A stretch of DNA of 40,415 nucleotides from contig JAJCZF010000058.1 in the NCBI GenBank assembly GCA_029262535.1, positions 1 to 40,415 of the forward strand, read 5' to 3'. A program made the position numbers and the translations under genes. The notes beneath the pieces were generated by a model. That model was not told where the DNA came from, did no database searches, and saw only the letters and a list, made by a program, of their open reading frames with translations. Shown in pieces: positions 8,226 to 17,156 of this stretch (positions within the stretch are counted from its first letter, which is position 1; each line of letters opens with the position of its first letter). This stretch comes from Deltaproteobacteria bacterium. Its GTDB lineage: Bacteria > Desulfobacterota > GWC2-55-46 > JAJCZF01.

Positions 8226-9269
8226 ATGAATAAAAAAGACAAAATATTTATCGCGGGCCATCGCGGTCTGGTCGGTTCGGCAATAATGAAGAAACTCAAG
8301 GCCGAGGGTTTTCTTAATATCATAACAAGAAACCGCGAAGAGCTTGACCTCACGCGCCAGTCCGATGTCGAGGCCTTCTTTGAGACGGAGCGCCCGAACG
8401 CGGTATTCATGGCCGCCGCGAGGGTCGGAGGCATACTGGCCAATAGCACCTATCCCGCCGAATTTATCTATGACAATATGCAGATAGCGACCAATATCAT
8501 AAACGCGTCGCATAAGACCGGGGTCGATAAGATCCTGAACCTCGCCTCGTCTTGCATCTACCCAAAGTTCGCGCCTCAGCCGCTCAAGGAAGAAGACCTC
8601 CTGACCGGAGCGATCGAACCTACGAACGAACCATACGCCGTAGCCAAGATCGCCGCCATCAAACTCTGTCGTTACTATAACGACCAGTACGGCACAAACT
8701 ATATCTCGGCAATGCCGGCCTCGCTCTACGGGCCCGGCGACAACTACAACCTTCAGATCTCGCATGTCCTGCCGGCCCTGATCCGCAAGTTTCACCTCGC
8801 AAGGCTTCTATCGGAAGAAAACTTTGACGAGATCGCAAGGAATATGGCCGCCATCGACGACCGGCAAATCTCCGGTAAAGATGAGATAATAGAGATACTC
8901 TCCGGCCTCGGCATCACAACCGGCTCGGTAACCATCTGGGGCACCGGCGAACCGCTACGCGAATTTCTCTATGTAAACGACCTTGCCGACGCGGTCTTAT
9001 TCCTGATGCAGGGGCATGACTATACCGACATCGGAGAGTTCATCAATATCGGAGCAGGCAAGGATATAAGCATCAAAGACCTGGCTCACATGGTGATGGA
9101 GATCGTCTCCTACGACGGCGCGCTCAAACACGACCTTACAAAACCCGACGGCACACCGAGAAAGCTGCTGGACAGCTCGCGCCTGACCGCGCTTGGCTGG
9201 AGCCCCACCGTTGGCATCAGAGACGGAATAACTATGGCCTACGAAGATTATCTCAAATCCGTAAAATAA
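8226..9269 (+). CDS. fcl: GDP-L-fucose synthase (GDP-4-keto-6-deoxymannose epimerase/reductase)
   Basis: 347 residues, short-chain dehydrogenase fold. NADP-binding GHRGLVGSAI is at 11-20; the signature SSCIYP is at 108-113; the catalytic YxxxK is Y137/K141 in NEPYAVAKIA. The C-terminal PLREFLYVNDLADAV is the family's REFxxVxDxA block. It converts GDP-4-keto-6-deoxy-D-mannose to GDP-L-fucose for cell-surface glycans. It is ~30 residues longer than the E. coli enzyme because of an insert (~residues 195-235) before the IWGTGEP strand; such inserts occur in other members. A gmd gene is not in the window. The ATG lacks a Shine-Dalgarno and sits 5 nt after the predicted transcription start. Confidence 0.93.
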   Translation: MNKKDKIFIAGHRGLVGSAIMKKLKAEGFLNIITRNREELDLTRQSDVEAFFETERPNAVFMAAARVGGILANSTYPAEFIYDNMQIATNIINASHKTGVDKILNLASSCIYPKFAPQPLKEEDLLTGAIEPTNEPYAVAKIAAIKLCRYYNDQYGTNYISAMPASLYGPGDNYNLQISHVLPALIRKFHLARLLSEENFDEIARNMAAIDDRQISGKDEIIEILSGLGITTGSVTIWGTGEPLREFLYVNDLADAVLFLMQGHDYTDIGEFINIGAGKDISIKDLAHMVMEIVSYDGALKHDLTKPDGTPRKLLDSSRLTALGWSPTVGIRDGITMAYEDYLKSVK

Positions 9270-9381
9270 ATCAAATGATAGGTCTTTAAGGCTTTACGAG
9301 CTCCCTTTACAATAGTCAGAGTTATATTCGTTGCTCGCCCACTCATAACCCCCCGGATGAAATAAGGGCAGAGCGCTATAG

Positions 9382-9410
9382 TTGTATTAAACGCCCTTTA
9401 GTGCTAAATT
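9382..9410 (+). promoter_or_regulatory. Possible promoter for the SYLF gene
   Basis: TTGTAT (9382-9387), 17-nt spacer, TAAATT (9405-9410). Both boxes are imperfect. It lies in the 198-nt gap between fcl and the SYLF gene, where nothing else coding is seen. Confidence 0.35.
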
Positions 9411-9467
9411 CTATTTATAAAAGAAGATCAACCTGCCCATATTCACATAGCAAGATAGGAGAGCGCC

Positions 9468-10031
9468 ATGAAGAAATTCCTGATCGCCGCCGTCGCAGCA
9501 CTCGCACTTTTCGCCCTTACCGTACCAATAGCCGAGGCCGGATGGAACCCGCTTAGCAAGGAAAAGGCCGCCGACCAGGGCGTAAAGGACCAGAAGGTCG
9601 CCGAGGCCATTGCAAATTTCAAAAATAGCGACCCGAAGATGGATACATTTTTCAAAAAAGCCTACGGGTACGCTGTATTCCCCTCGGTCGGCAAGGCCGG
9701 TATAGGCATCGGCGGGGCGCACGGAAAAGGACAGGTCTTTAAGAAGGGCAAGTATATTGGCGACACCTCCCTTACGCAGCTGAGCATCGGCTTCCAGCTC
9801 GGCGGACAGGTCTATAGCGAGATAATCTTTTTTAAAGATAAGAAGGCGCTTAACGATTTCAAGTCTGGCAATTACGAACTCGGCGCGCAGGCCTCGGCGG
9901 TAGCGGCAACGGCGGGGGTATCGGCCGACGCCGACTATAGCGACGGAGTGGCCATATTCACCCTGGCCAAGGGCGGCCTCATGTACGAAGCGACCGTGGC
10001 GGGACAGAAATTTAAGTTTACTGGGAAATAA
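9468..10031 (+). CDS. Secreted SYLF-domain (Ysc84/DUF500) lipid-binding protein
   Basis: 187 residues. A clear signal peptide (KKF, hydrophobic core 4-20, cleavage after AEA at residue 24) sends it to the periplasm or outside. The rest is a single SYLF domain: the GYAVFPSVGKAGIGIGGAHGKGQVFKKGKYIGDTS block and LGGQVYSEIIFFKDKKALNDF are diagnostic. SYLF domains bind phosphoinositides in eukaryotes; the bacterial role is not settled. GGAG at about 9457-9460 is well placed for the ATG. It ends 6 nt before the convergent HDOD gene, with no visible terminator between them. Confidence 0.92.
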   Translation: MKKFLIAAVAALALFALTVPIAEAGWNPLSKEKAADQGVKDQKVAEAIANFKNSDPKMDTFFKKAYGYAVFPSVGKAGIGIGGAHGKGQVFKKGKYIGDTSLTQLSIGFQLGGQVYSEIIFFKDKKALNDFKSGNYELGAQASAVAATAGVSADADYSDGVAIFTLAKGGLMYEATVAGQKFKFTGK

Positions 10032-10037
10032 AAAGCC

Positions 10038-10895
10038 CTAGAGGTTGACCGTATTCAAGACGTCGCCGGACTTCGTTTGTATATCTTCGAGGGCGGCCTT
10101 GATCTCCCCCACGTTATACCCGAAAAGATCTTCGAACTTTCTTTTGAGGCTTTTCAAGACGACCTTATTGGGGTTTTTCGGGTCGAGCACGGCTATGCTT
10201 ATGAGATGAGATAGCTCTATTATCATAACGATATCCCTAAAGTTGGGGGGACATGCCTTTGTCATGTGATGACATCTTACCGGCATGTAGATCGTATCCG
10301 GCAGCCCCCACTTCTTAAGAATCTCACCGCCTACCTCCTGGTGGTCGAAGTCAAAGACATCGCGCTCCAGGGCTATTCGATCAAAGGTTCCTTCTTCCTC
10401 ATCCTTCATGATCTCCTGATACTCTTCGGACTTGCACCTGTGCATGACCAGCCTTCCTATATCCATTAAAAGAGCTACTATAAAGCTCGACTTCTGCTCC
10501 TTCCTCAGGCGATTGGCTATGGTCTCGGCGGCTACGGCGGCGATAATTGATTTTTTCCAAAAAAGGTCCATATTGAAGTTATCGAGCGCAAAGGTCTTAA
10601 AGCCCCCGATCACGACAAATGAAAAGGCGAGATTTTTTATCGTATTGCTTCCGAGCATGGAGACGGCCTTCTCAACGTTCGTGACCTTATAAGGCAGGCA
10701 ATAGAGCGCGCTATTGGCCATTGAGAGCGTGCGGGCCGATAGCGCCGGGTCTAGAGAGATCGTATCGGCAAGGTCTCGTATGGAGAAGTCGTCGTCCTTA
10801 AAGGCGCGAAGCAGTTCGAGACCCACGGCCGGCAGCGTAGGGATCTTTAGATCGTCCCCGGCACAGAGCTTTTGCAGTACTGTCTTCATATTCAC
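10038..10895 (-). CDS. HDOD-domain signalling protein
   Basis: 285 residues, almost entirely one HDOD domain, a relative of HD phosphohydrolases that usually lacks the metal-binding HD pair. Seen: IPTLPAVGLELLRAF, then ISLDPALSARTLSMANSALYCLPYKVTNVEKAVSMLGSNTIKNLA, then a central helical bundle and the CHHM segment at ~230. Proteins of this type act in motility, stress or c-di-GMP-linked signalling. Start: GTG at 10895 has AAGGA 5 nt upstream; ATG at 10889 is an alternative. It lies 103 nt downstream of a second HDOD gene of the same length and is clearly a paralogue. Confidence 0.85.
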   Translation of the reverse strand: MNMKTVLQKLCAGDDLKIPTLPAVGLELLRAFKDDDFSIRDLADTISLDPALSARTLSMANSALYCLPYKVTNVEKAVSMLGSNTIKNLAFSFVVIGGFKTFALDNFNMDLFWKKSIIAAVAAETIANRLRKEQKSSFIVALLMDIGRLVMHRCKSEEYQEIMKDEEEGTFDRIALERDVFDFDHQEVGGEILKKWGLPDTIYMPVRCHHMTKACPPNFRDIVMIIELSHLISIAVLDPKNPNKVVLKSLKRKFEDLFGYNVGEIKAALEDIQTKSGDVLNTVNL

Positions 10896-10998
10896 AGGTG
10901 TCCTTATAAGATCAAGGCGCCAAGGTTATTCAAATACTACTATCTATATCGTATTCATCTAAAAGAGCTGCTTGTTTCTCAACTAAGAGGTAGTTCGG

Positions 10999-11856
10999 TT
11001 AAGCGTAATACTCGCCTATCTCACCATTCATCTCAACGAGTTCCTCGGCAATCTCACCTACCGCATTCTCACTTAACTCCAGCAGGTCGAGAATCTTTGC
11101 GTGAGCGGGGCTCTCCACACTATCCTCCTCGAAATTTTCCGCATTACCACTGGCGACCAGGTCGGCGAGGTAGACCATCGGAACCATGATAGAGAGGAGT
11201 TTTCCAGTCTTGTCGGTCAGGAAGGCCTCGGGGGTGTGATGGTATCTTACGGCCTTAACCATATCTTCAGGAAATTTACACTTGTCGGCAAACCACGCGC
11301 CGACCTCGGCATGGGTCGCGCCGATATATTTCTTCTCAAGGGCAAGCACATTCTTTCTGCCTGCCTTTGTGAGATCGAGATACTTATCTCCATAGATTTG
11401 AAAGAGTATGGGGCGCCCGATATCGTGAATCAACCCTGCCAGAAAGGGCGAGTCCTTACCGGAGAGACCGGTCTTCCTGGCAATTATGCCGGCAGCTATG
11501 CCAACGCTGAAGGAATGGCCCCAGTAAGCCGTCACCTGAGAGTTACTGCCGCGCGTGATATCGGCAAAGACGGCGCTTGAGAGCGCCAGTCCCTTTATAG
11601 TATCAAAACCGAGTATGCCTATGGCCTCGTTCAGAGAGCGTATCTTTCTAGAAAAACCGTAATAGGCGGCATTGGACATCTCAACAACACGCGTGGCAAT
11701 GGCCTGATCGTGCTCCACGGCGCGCTCGAGATCTTCGCGGGTGGCGTCGTCATCTTCCACGACTCCCATTATCCGCTGCATGACGGCAGGTATGGTAGAG
11801 ATCTTTACAAGGTCTTCGACCTTTGCCTTTAATTTTTCACGCCTCTTGTCAGTCAT
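10999..11856 (-). CDS. HDOD-domain signalling protein (tandem paralogue)
   Basis: 285 residues, HDOD domain throughout. The N-terminal half has ISTIPAVMQRIMGVV and DQAIATRVVEMSNAAYYGFSRKIRSLNEAIGILGFDTIKGLALSS. The C-terminal half keeps HD-like residues: GLIHDIGRPILF (HD at ~150) and HAEVGAWFADK, with YHHTPEA further on. It retains more of the ancestral HD motif than its neighbour, so residual metal binding is possible; activity cannot be judged by eye. It is likely co-transcribed with the HDOD gene at 10038 and lies downstream of a diguanylate cyclase on the same strand, so a c-di-GMP-related signalling unit is plausible. Confidence 0.85.
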   Translation of the reverse strand: MTDKRREKLKAKVEDLVKISTIPAVMQRIMGVVEDDDATREDLERAVEHDQAIATRVVEMSNAAYYGFSRKIRSLNEAIGILGFDTIKGLALSSAVFADITRGSNSQVTAYWGHSFSVGIAAGIIARKTGLSGKDSPFLAGLIHDIGRPILFQIYGDKYLDLTKAGRKNVLALEKKYIGATHAEVGAWFADKCKFPEDMVKAVRYHHTPEAFLTDKTGKLLSIMVPMVYLADLVASGNAENFEEDSVESPAHAKILDLLELSENAVGEIAEELVEMNGEIGEYYA

Positions 11857-12003
11857 GAAATCCCGGTTGTTCCAGCCATAGATGAATAGTATTGTTGAGG
11901 ATTATAATATACACGTAATCTACTACGGGAACAAGAGATTTTACACAGACAAAGACGCAGGCCGCTACCCAAGAGTACTTATTTAAAAAGGTTTTTCAGG
12001 GTT

Positions 12004-13194
12004 TCAGCCCTTGACTAGCTTTATAGACTTGGAAGAGGGCAGAATCTCGACGCGATTTCGGCCGCGATCCTTTGCCAGGTAGAGGGCCTCGTCAACGCGT
12101 TTTACGAATGTACGGCGGGTATCCGCCTCAGATAACTCTGCCACGCCGAAACTGGCCGTTACCATACCGGCCCTGTGGAAGGGGTAGTGCTCCATGGCCC
12201 GCCTGATCCTTTCGGCCAGCGCCCTTGCTCCTTCCATATCGGTCTCAATGGAGATAATCATAAATTCTTCGCCGCCCCACCTGACAAAGCGGTTGCTCTT
12301 CCTCATATGGTCGCGCACTATCTCGGCGCTCTTCCTGAGCACATAGTCGCCGGTCTGGTGGCCGTAGGTATCATTGACCTCTTTAAAGTGGTCAAGGTCG
12401 AGCATAATGAGCGAAAGGGGATGCTCGAATCTCCGGGCCCTCTCCATTTCTTCGTGCACAAGCACATCGAAACGGGCCCTGTTATATGCACCGGTCAGGC
12501 TATCGTGCGTAGCCAGGACCCTGAGACGTTCTTCCAGCACACGCTCCTTTCTTCCCGTGCGCACTATGACGACTACCGAGATTATAACCGCCGCCACCCA
12601 TGATGCGAGCATTACCCGAAGCAGCCAAGCCGCCTCTGTGTTAGCATCTATATTCCTTGCATTCAAGTGGCGCTCGAAGCTCTTTGCCTCTGAAAGAATC
12701 GCCTTAAATATAGTATCGAAACGCTCGTCAAGCTCCGTGCCCACACCCGCGTGCTCCCCTTTCGGCGCAGCGAGCCTCTCCCTTGCAAGAGCGCCAAGCT
12801 CCACCAGCAGCCCCTGTATGGCAACCATCTTCTCGCGCTCGACTCCATCTAGCGGTTTAACAAGCAATCCGTGCTCGGTAAGGGCACCGCCCAGGAGCGA
12901 ATTAACCAGAAGCTTGGAGTGGTCGAGCCTGGACCATACCTCTTCCATATCTACGGTTTTGTCGCCGGATATATATTCCTCGAACCAGAGGTGGAATATA
13001 GAGATTTCGATCTCAATATCCATCATCGCGCCCATTGTGACGTAATTACGATTCTGGTCGGTGCGCAACTTGTTGGTGGCGACTATCAAGGCGGCAGCCA
13101 TTATTCCGAGTATAACAATAAGAACCGGAAGTCTGGAGCGATACCTGCCGAGCCCCTTTAGGCTGTCTCTCTCTTTTTTAACCTCTTCCAACAT
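12004..13194 (-). CDS. Membrane-bound diguanylate cyclase (GGDEF) with periplasmic sensor region
   Basis: 396 residues from ATG at 13194, which has AGGA just upstream; a GTG at 13221 without a ribosome site would add nine residues. Two transmembrane helices (~22-41 and ~189-211) flank a ~145-residue mostly helical periplasmic sensor of unknown ligand. The cytoplasmic GGDEF domain has the catalytic RWGGEEF (GGEEF at 307-311) and LDLDHFKEVNDTYGH for metal and GTP binding, so it should make c-di-GMP. The allosteric I-site position five residues before GGEEF reads RKSN instead of RxxD, so product inhibition is probably lost. No EAL domain is present. Confidence 0.9.
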   Translation of the reverse strand: MLEEVKKERDSLKGLGRYRSRLPVLIVILGIMAAALIVATNKLRTDQNRNYVTMGAMMDIEIEISIFHLWFEEYISGDKTVDMEEVWSRLDHSKLLVNSLLGGALTEHGLLVKPLDGVEREKMVAIQGLLVELGALARERLAAPKGEHAGVGTELDERFDTIFKAILSEAKSFERHLNARNIDANTEAAWLLRVMLASWVAAVIISVVVIVRTGRKERVLEERLRVLATHDSLTGAYNRARFDVLVHEEMERARRFEHPLSLIMLDLDHFKEVNDTYGHQTGDYVLRKSAEIVRDHMRKSNRFVRWGGEEFMIISIETDMEGARALAERIRRAMEHYPFHRAGMVTASFGVAELSEADTRRTFVKRVDEALYLAKDRGRNRVEILPSSKSIKLVKG

Positions 13195-13401
13195 AGCGTC
13201 CTGCCTTCCATGAGCGCTCACCTGTAAACCTGCTCAACTCAATTAGAAGTTGTCAATCCAGGCAAAGCGCTCCCCCTCCTCTATCTTTTTAAAAACCCTA
13301 CCAATCTATTATACTCCCTTTCTGAGATTTAGTTAAGGGTGCCTGCTCTAACAACTTGATTCTATGAGGTTTTTCTAATAAAGATTACTAAATAAAAAAA
13401 G

Positions 13402-13573
13402 CCTCTAAGGAAGCGCTGATCTATTCGTGAACTCGTATCTTGCGTCTAAAATATCCAGCTTCCGCGTTGCGAATCTTCGAAATAGCTAGCTATTCCGTAC
13501 GATCCACGCCTTGAATCTGAACATTTTAGACGCAACCTACTTCGGTCAGAATAAAACAGAACTTCCCTAAATG
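13402..13573. repeat. 172-bp imperfect palindrome, MITE-like
   Basis: The whole stretch is self-complementary about 13487.5. Outer arms are CTCTAAGGAAG and CTTCCCTAAA; middle arms TTGCGTCTAAAAT (13439-13451) and ATTTTAGACGCAA (13524-13536) match perfectly. The exact centre is the 14-bp palindrome AATAGCTAGCTATT (13481-13494). Intervening positions match at roughly half to two thirds of sites. This is the structure of a non-autonomous inverted-repeat element; no transposase is nearby. Confidence 0.75.
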
Positions 13574-13655
13574 CCAGATCGGTATCGATGAACAGGTCGC
13601 TTTCATTGATATCAAATAGATCATTTCCAGGCAGTATATCCATTTTTATTGCCAT
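13446..13655 (-). CDS. Possible small hypothetical protein partly encoded by the palindrome
   Basis: About 69 residues if started at the ATG at 13655, which has AAGGA 6 nt upstream; ATG at 13661 would add two. The first ~30 residues ([22 protein letters not shown]...) are acidic and read from unique DNA. The rest, rich in Arg and Ser, is read from one arm of the palindrome at 13402-13573. It may therefore be a gene fragment whose end was replaced by element insertion, or not a gene at all. It is divergent from kdsB and its start region overlaps the kdsB promoter. No family recognised. Confidence 0.35.
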   Translation of the reverse strand: MAIKMDILPGNDLFDINESDLFIDTDLAFREVLFYSDRSRLRLKCSDSRRGSYGIASYFEDSQRGSWIF

Positions 13656-13670
13656 CTCCATTCCTTTTTA

Positions 13671-13698
13671 TTGACATGTCGGGCGTTTCTGATATATT
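13671..13698 (+). promoter_or_regulatory. Strong sigma-70-type promoter abutting the kdsB start
   Basis: Perfect TTGACA (13671-13676), 16-nt spacer, TATATT (13693-13698). The predicted transcription start falls at 13705-13706, on the ATG of kdsB. Confidence 0.65.
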
Positions 13699-13705
13699 GG
13701 ACAAA

Positions 13706-14443
13706 ATGACTGTTGAGGCATTTATCCCGGCCCGGTACGCTTCCACTCGCCTTCACGGAAAACCGCTTGCCGATATCGGTGGCAAGCCGATGATCGAGTG
13801 GGTCTGTGAGAGGGCGACAAACGCGTCGCTTGTGGAAGCGGTTACCGTAGCGACCGACGACGAACGGATCTTTAAGGTCGTTACGGCCTTCGGGGGCCGC
13901 GCCGTTATGACGAGCGATAGACACCGTTCCGGCACCGACAGGATAGCCGAGGCCGCGGCAAAAAGCGCGGCCGATATCATAGTCAACGTGCAGGGCGACG
14001 AGCCGCTGATAGAGCCCGATATGATAGACGCGGCCATAAGGCCCATGCTTGAAGATCCGGATCTTCTCATGTGTACTCTAAAGACCCCTATAGAGGTCGA
14101 AGAAGAGTACCTGAGCCCGCACTCGGTAAAGGTCGTAACAGACTCAAGCGGTTATGCGCTCTATTTCTCACGGAGCCCGATACCGAACCACAAGGCCTTT
14201 GGCGATGCATACGCGACCGTAGAGCCCTTTAAGCATATCGGACTCTACGTATACAGGCGCGACTTTCTTTTAAAACTCGCATCGCTCAGCCAGACGCCTC
14301 TTGAGCGTATTGAAAAGCTCGAACAGCTTAGAGCCCTTGAAAACGGATACAGGATACGGGTCGTAGAGACGCCGTTTAGCCCCATATCGGTAGATACCGA
14401 AGAGGACCTTCTTAAGGTCCGCCACTTAGTGGAGATGATCTGA
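13706..14443 (+). CDS. kdsB: 3-deoxy-manno-octulosonate cytidylyltransferase (CMP-KDO synthetase)
   Basis: 245 residues from ATG 13706, close to the 248 of E. coli KdsB. It activates KDO with CTP for LPS inner-core synthesis in the cytoplasm. The N-terminal nucleotide-binding signature [16 protein letters not shown] begins four residues after this Met, as in the family. In-frame TTG 13649 and ATG 13676 would add residues with no counterpart and would fall upstream of or within the promoter. Also seen: [11 protein letters not shown] and the C-terminal [12 protein letters not shown]. No Shine-Dalgarno precedes the ATG. Seven bases separate its TGA from pyrG, so kdsB-pyrG-kdsA form an operon; CTP from PyrG is the co-substrate of KdsB. 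Confidence 0.95.
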   Translation: MTVEAFIPARYASTRLHGKPLADIGGKPMIEWVCERATNASLVEAVTVATDDERIFKVVTAFGGRAVMTSDRHRSGTDRIAEAAAKSAADIIVNVQGDEPLIEPDMIDAAIRPMLEDPDLLMCTLKTPIEVEEEYLSPHSVKVVTDSSGYALYFSRSPIPNHKAFGDAYATVEPFKHIGLYVYRRDFLLKLASLSQTPLERIEKLEQLRALENGYRIRVVETPFSPISVDTEEDLLKVRHLVEMI

Positions 14444-14450
14444 CCTCGGC

Positions 14451-16163
14451 ATGGCAAAGAAGAAACCCGCAAAGACAAAATTTATATTCGTAACCGGCGG
14501 AGTGGTATCTTCACTCGGCAAGGGCATTGCCAGCGCCTCTCTCGGCGCCCTGCTTGAGGCCCGCGGACTTACCATCACAATACAGAAGCTTGACCCGTAT
14601 ATTAATGTAGACCCCGGCACGATGAGCCCCATCCAGCACGGCGAGGTATTTGTCACCGACGACGGCACGGAAACCGATCTCGACCTCGGCCACTACGAGA
14701 GATATACCTCTGCCCGCCTCGGAAAAAACAACAACTACACCACGGGCCAGATATACGATTCCATCATCAAAAAAGAACGCCGCGGCGACTATCTCGGCGG
14801 CACCGTACAGGTCGTGCCGCACGTAACGGACGAGATAAAGAATCACGTAAAGAGCCTCTCGGACGGAGTTGACGTAGCCATCGTCGAGATAGGCGGCACG
14901 GTCGGCGACATAGAGAGCCTGCCATTTCTTGAGGCCATCAGACAACTGCGCTTCGACCTCGGCAAGGAGAACGTGCTTTATATGCACCTGACGCTCCTGC
15001 CCTATATCGCTACAAGCGGAGAGCTAAAGACCAAACCCACACAACACTCTGTACAAAAACTTCGTGAAATCGGTATCCAGGCCGACGTGCTAATATGCCG
15101 CGCCGACCGCACCATAAGCGAAGACCATAAAAAGAAGATCGCGCTCTTTTGCAATGTCGAACTCGACGCCGTAATCGCCGCCGAGGACGCCGACTGCATC
15201 TACCGCGTGCCCCTGACCTTTCACGACCAGGGGCTAGACGATAAGGTCCTCAGGGAACTCAACGTATGGACCCGGAGCCCGAAGCTCGACGTCTGGGAAA
15301 AGATCGTAAAGCAATACCTCAAGCCGAAACACGAAGTAACGATAGGCATAGTCGGTAAGTATGTCGGCCTGCAGGACTCCTACAAGAGCCTGCATGAGGC
15401 CCTCGTCCACGGCGGCCTGCCCTCCAACTGTCGAGTAAATCTCGCCTATATAGACTCTGAAGATATTGAAAAAAAGGGCGCAAAGGCGCTGCTTGAAAAT
15501 GTTGACGGCGTGCTCGTACCCGGCGGCTTCGGAAGCCGTGGGGTAGAGGGCAAAATCCTCGCCATCGAATATGTTCGTAAAAAGAAGATTCCCTTCTTCG
15601 GCATATGTCTCGGAATGCAGATGGCGGTAGTAGAGTTCGCGCGTAACGAATGCTCCATGCAGCTGGCCAATTCGAGCGAGTTTGAAGCTGGCAGCCCCTA
15701 CCCCGTCATCCACCTGATGGAAGAGCAAGAGGGTGTTACCGAAAAGGGCGGCACCATGCGCCTCGGGGCATACCCCTGCAAGCTCACCAAGGGCTCACGC
15801 TCTTATAAGGCCTACGGCTCAGTCGAGATCAGTGAGCGCCACAGACATCGCTTCGAAGTAAATAATACCTATCGTGACTCGCTCGAAAGGAAGGGGCTCC
15901 TGCTAAGCGGCCTCTCGCCCGACTCGTCGCTTGTCGAGATAGTAGAGCTTCCCGGCCACCCCTGGTTTGTCGCCTGTCAGTTTCACCCCGAGTTCAAGAG
16001 CAAACCAATGGACCCGCACCCGCTCTTCAAGGGCTTTGTAAAGGCCGTACTCACCGAAAAGAACGGCGAAAAAAACAGCACCAAGAAGAGCGCTAAGAAC
16101 GGGCCGAAAAGTTCCAAAACTTCTAAAAAGAAGACCGCACCAAAGGCCAAAAAGGGCCGGTAG
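14451..16163 (+). CDS. pyrG: CTP synthase
   Basis: 570 residues. It aminates UTP to CTP using glutamine. The N-terminal synthetase domain starts [22 protein letters not shown] and contains the [19 protein letters not shown] block. The C-terminal class I glutaminase carries the nucleophile in [12 protein letters not shown] and the His-Glu pair in [11 protein letters not shown]. The protein is ~25 residues longer than the E. coli enzyme because of a tail after the glutaminase that is almost all Lys, Ser, Thr and Ala (last ~35 residues). The tail is likely disordered and may bind nucleic acid or polyphosphate; that is a guess. Placement between kdsB and kdsA is common. Confidence 0.97.
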   Translation: MAKKKPAKTKFIFVTGGVVSSLGKGIASASLGALLEARGLTITIQKLDPYINVDPGTMSPIQHGEVFVTDDGTETDLDLGHYERYTSARLGKNNNYTTGQIYDSIIKKERRGDYLGGTVQVVPHVTDEIKNHVKSLSDGVDVAIVEIGGTVGDIESLPFLEAIRQLRFDLGKENVLYMHLTLLPYIATSGELKTKPTQHSVQKLREIGIQADVLICRADRTISEDHKKKIALFCNVELDAVIAAEDADCIYRVPLTFHDQGLDDKVLRELNVWTRSPKLDVWEKIVKQYLKPKHEVTIGIVGKYVGLQDSYKSLHEALVHGGLPSNCRVNLAYIDSEDIEKKGAKALLENVDGVLVPGGFGSRGVEGKILAIEYVRKKKIPFFGICLGMQMAVVEFARNECSMQLANSSEFEAGSPYPVIHLMEEQEGVTEKGGTMRLGAYPCKLTKGSRSYKAYGSVEISERHRHRFEVNNTYRDSLERKGLLLSGLSPDSSLVEIVELPGHPWFVACQFHPEFKSKPMDPHPLFKGFVKAVLTEKNGEKNSTKKSAKNGPKSSKTSKKKTAPKAKKGR

Positions 16164-16169
16164 CCCAAG

Positions 16170-16994
16170 ATGTCCAATATAAAAGAGATAACAATAAAGA
16201 ATATCAAGATCGGCGGCAACGCTCCACTGGCGCTAATAGCCGGCCCCTGCGTTCTCGAAGACGAATCCACTGTCCTCAGTACGGCCCGCGCTCTAAAAGA
16301 TATCTGCGAAAGACTATCCATTCCTTTCATATTCAAGGCATCGTACGATAAGGCCAATAGAACAAGCGTCGGCTCGCACCGCGGCCCCGGTCTTGAAAAA
16401 GGGCTTTTATTACTTCAAAAGATTAAGGATGAGACCGGCCTGCCCGTCCTTACCGATATTCATTGCAAGAGCGAGGCCGGACCTGTCGCCGAGGTAGTGG
16501 ACGTATTACAGATACCCGCGCTTCTCTGCCGCCAGACCGACCTCCTGGTGGCCGCCGGAGAGACCGGCCTGCCCGTGAATATAAAAAAAGGCCAGTTCGT
16601 CGCGCCAGCAGATATCTCACGCGCCGCGGAAAAGGTTGCATCTACCGGAAACAAAAATATCTTTATCACCGAGCGCGGCACGTCGTTCGGTTACAACAAC
16701 CTTGTAGTCGATATGAGGGCCCTGCCTATCATACGCCGGGAGTACCCGGTCGTCTTCGATGCGACACACAGCGTGCAGCTACCCTCTGCCAGGGACGGAG
16801 TATCGGGCGGAGATCGCACAATGGCGAAGTACCTTGCGCGAGCCGCCGTTGCCGCCGGGTTGGACGGCCTCTTCATGGAGGTACACCCCGACCCGGACAA
16901 CGCCCGTTGCGACGGACCGAACTCCTTAAAACTCTCGGAGATAGAGGAGCTATTAAAGTTACTTAAAGATATAGACGCGCTCGTTAAGAGATAG
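16170..16994 (+). CDS. kdsA: 3-deoxy-8-phosphooctulonate synthase (KDO-8-P synthase)
   Basis: 274 residues. It condenses phosphoenolpyruvate with arabinose-5-phosphate to KDO-8-phosphate. The DAHP synthase-type barrel shows LIAGPCVLEDES near the N-terminus, FKASYDKANRTS, VLTDIHCK, VNIKKGQF, ITERGTSFGYNNLVVDMR and FDATHSVQLP. The cysteine in AGPC is the residue that, in related enzymes, marks the metal-dependent class. It starts 6 nt after pyrG. Its TAG stop (16992-16994) shares its final G with the palindrome GCACACAGGTGTGC, the first unit of an intergenic repeat. kdsC, kdsD and lpt genes, frequent neighbours, are absent; purE follows instead. Confidence 0.97.
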   Translation: MSNIKEITIKNIKIGGNAPLALIAGPCVLEDESTVLSTARALKDICERLSIPFIFKASYDKANRTSVGSHRGPGLEKGLLLLQKIKDETGLPVLTDIHCKSEAGPVAEVVDVLQIPALLCRQTDLLVAAGETGLPVNIKKGQFVAPADISRAAEKVASTGNKNIFITERGTSFGYNNLVVDMRALPIIRREYPVVFDATHSVQLPSARDGVSGGDRTMAKYLARAAVAAGLDGLFMEVHPDPDNARCDGPNSLKLSEIEELLKLLKDIDALVKR

Positions 16995-17143
16995 CACACA
17001 GGTGTGCTTCTTTCTCGAGGCAAGTTTTACAGATACCGAAAGTCTCTTCGTTCGCGCTGAAGATAATAAATCAATCGTACGCATGTACGTTGAGCTTTAT
17101 ATTTTTCATCCCAACAAAGGGACCTGGAAAAAGATCAATTTTT
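16994..17143 (+). repeat. Composite intergenic repeat: module 1 hairpin plus degraded module 2
   Basis: Module 1: GCACAC-AG-GTGTGC (16994-17007), then TTCTTTCTCGAG, a variant of TCTTATTTCGCG. Module 2: core CGTAC-GCAT-GTACG (17076-17089), TTTTTCATCCCAAC, then GGAAAAAGATCAATTTTT (17126-17143). Core and end are identical to the copy at 35226-35348; the left arm is degraded. It fills the kdsA-purE gap and ends 1 nt into the purE ribosome-site region. Confidence 0.75.
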
Positions 17144-17156
17144 GGAGGATATAATC

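Larger units (their letters stand above)
13195..13705. other. Gene-poor region upstream of kdsB
   Basis: It holds the start region of the diguanylate cyclase, an AT-rich stretch (13290-13400), a 172-bp imperfect palindrome (13402-13573), a possible small minus-strand ORF and the kdsB promoter. I see no RNA gene. Confidence 0.6.

Noticed and set aside
8810..8930. ~35-residue insert in GDP-fucose synthase as a novelty
   Set aside because: The insert is in frame, the flanking motifs are intact, and longer Fcl variants of this kind are known in other phyla.
14511..14987. 158-residue minus-strand ORF inside pyrG
   Set aside because: It lies entirely opposite a highly conserved gene and has no family features.
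16463..16966. 167-residue Arg-rich ORF within kdsA in another frame
   Set aside because: Its composition is that of a shifted frame of a GC-rich gene; kdsA is intact and conserved.
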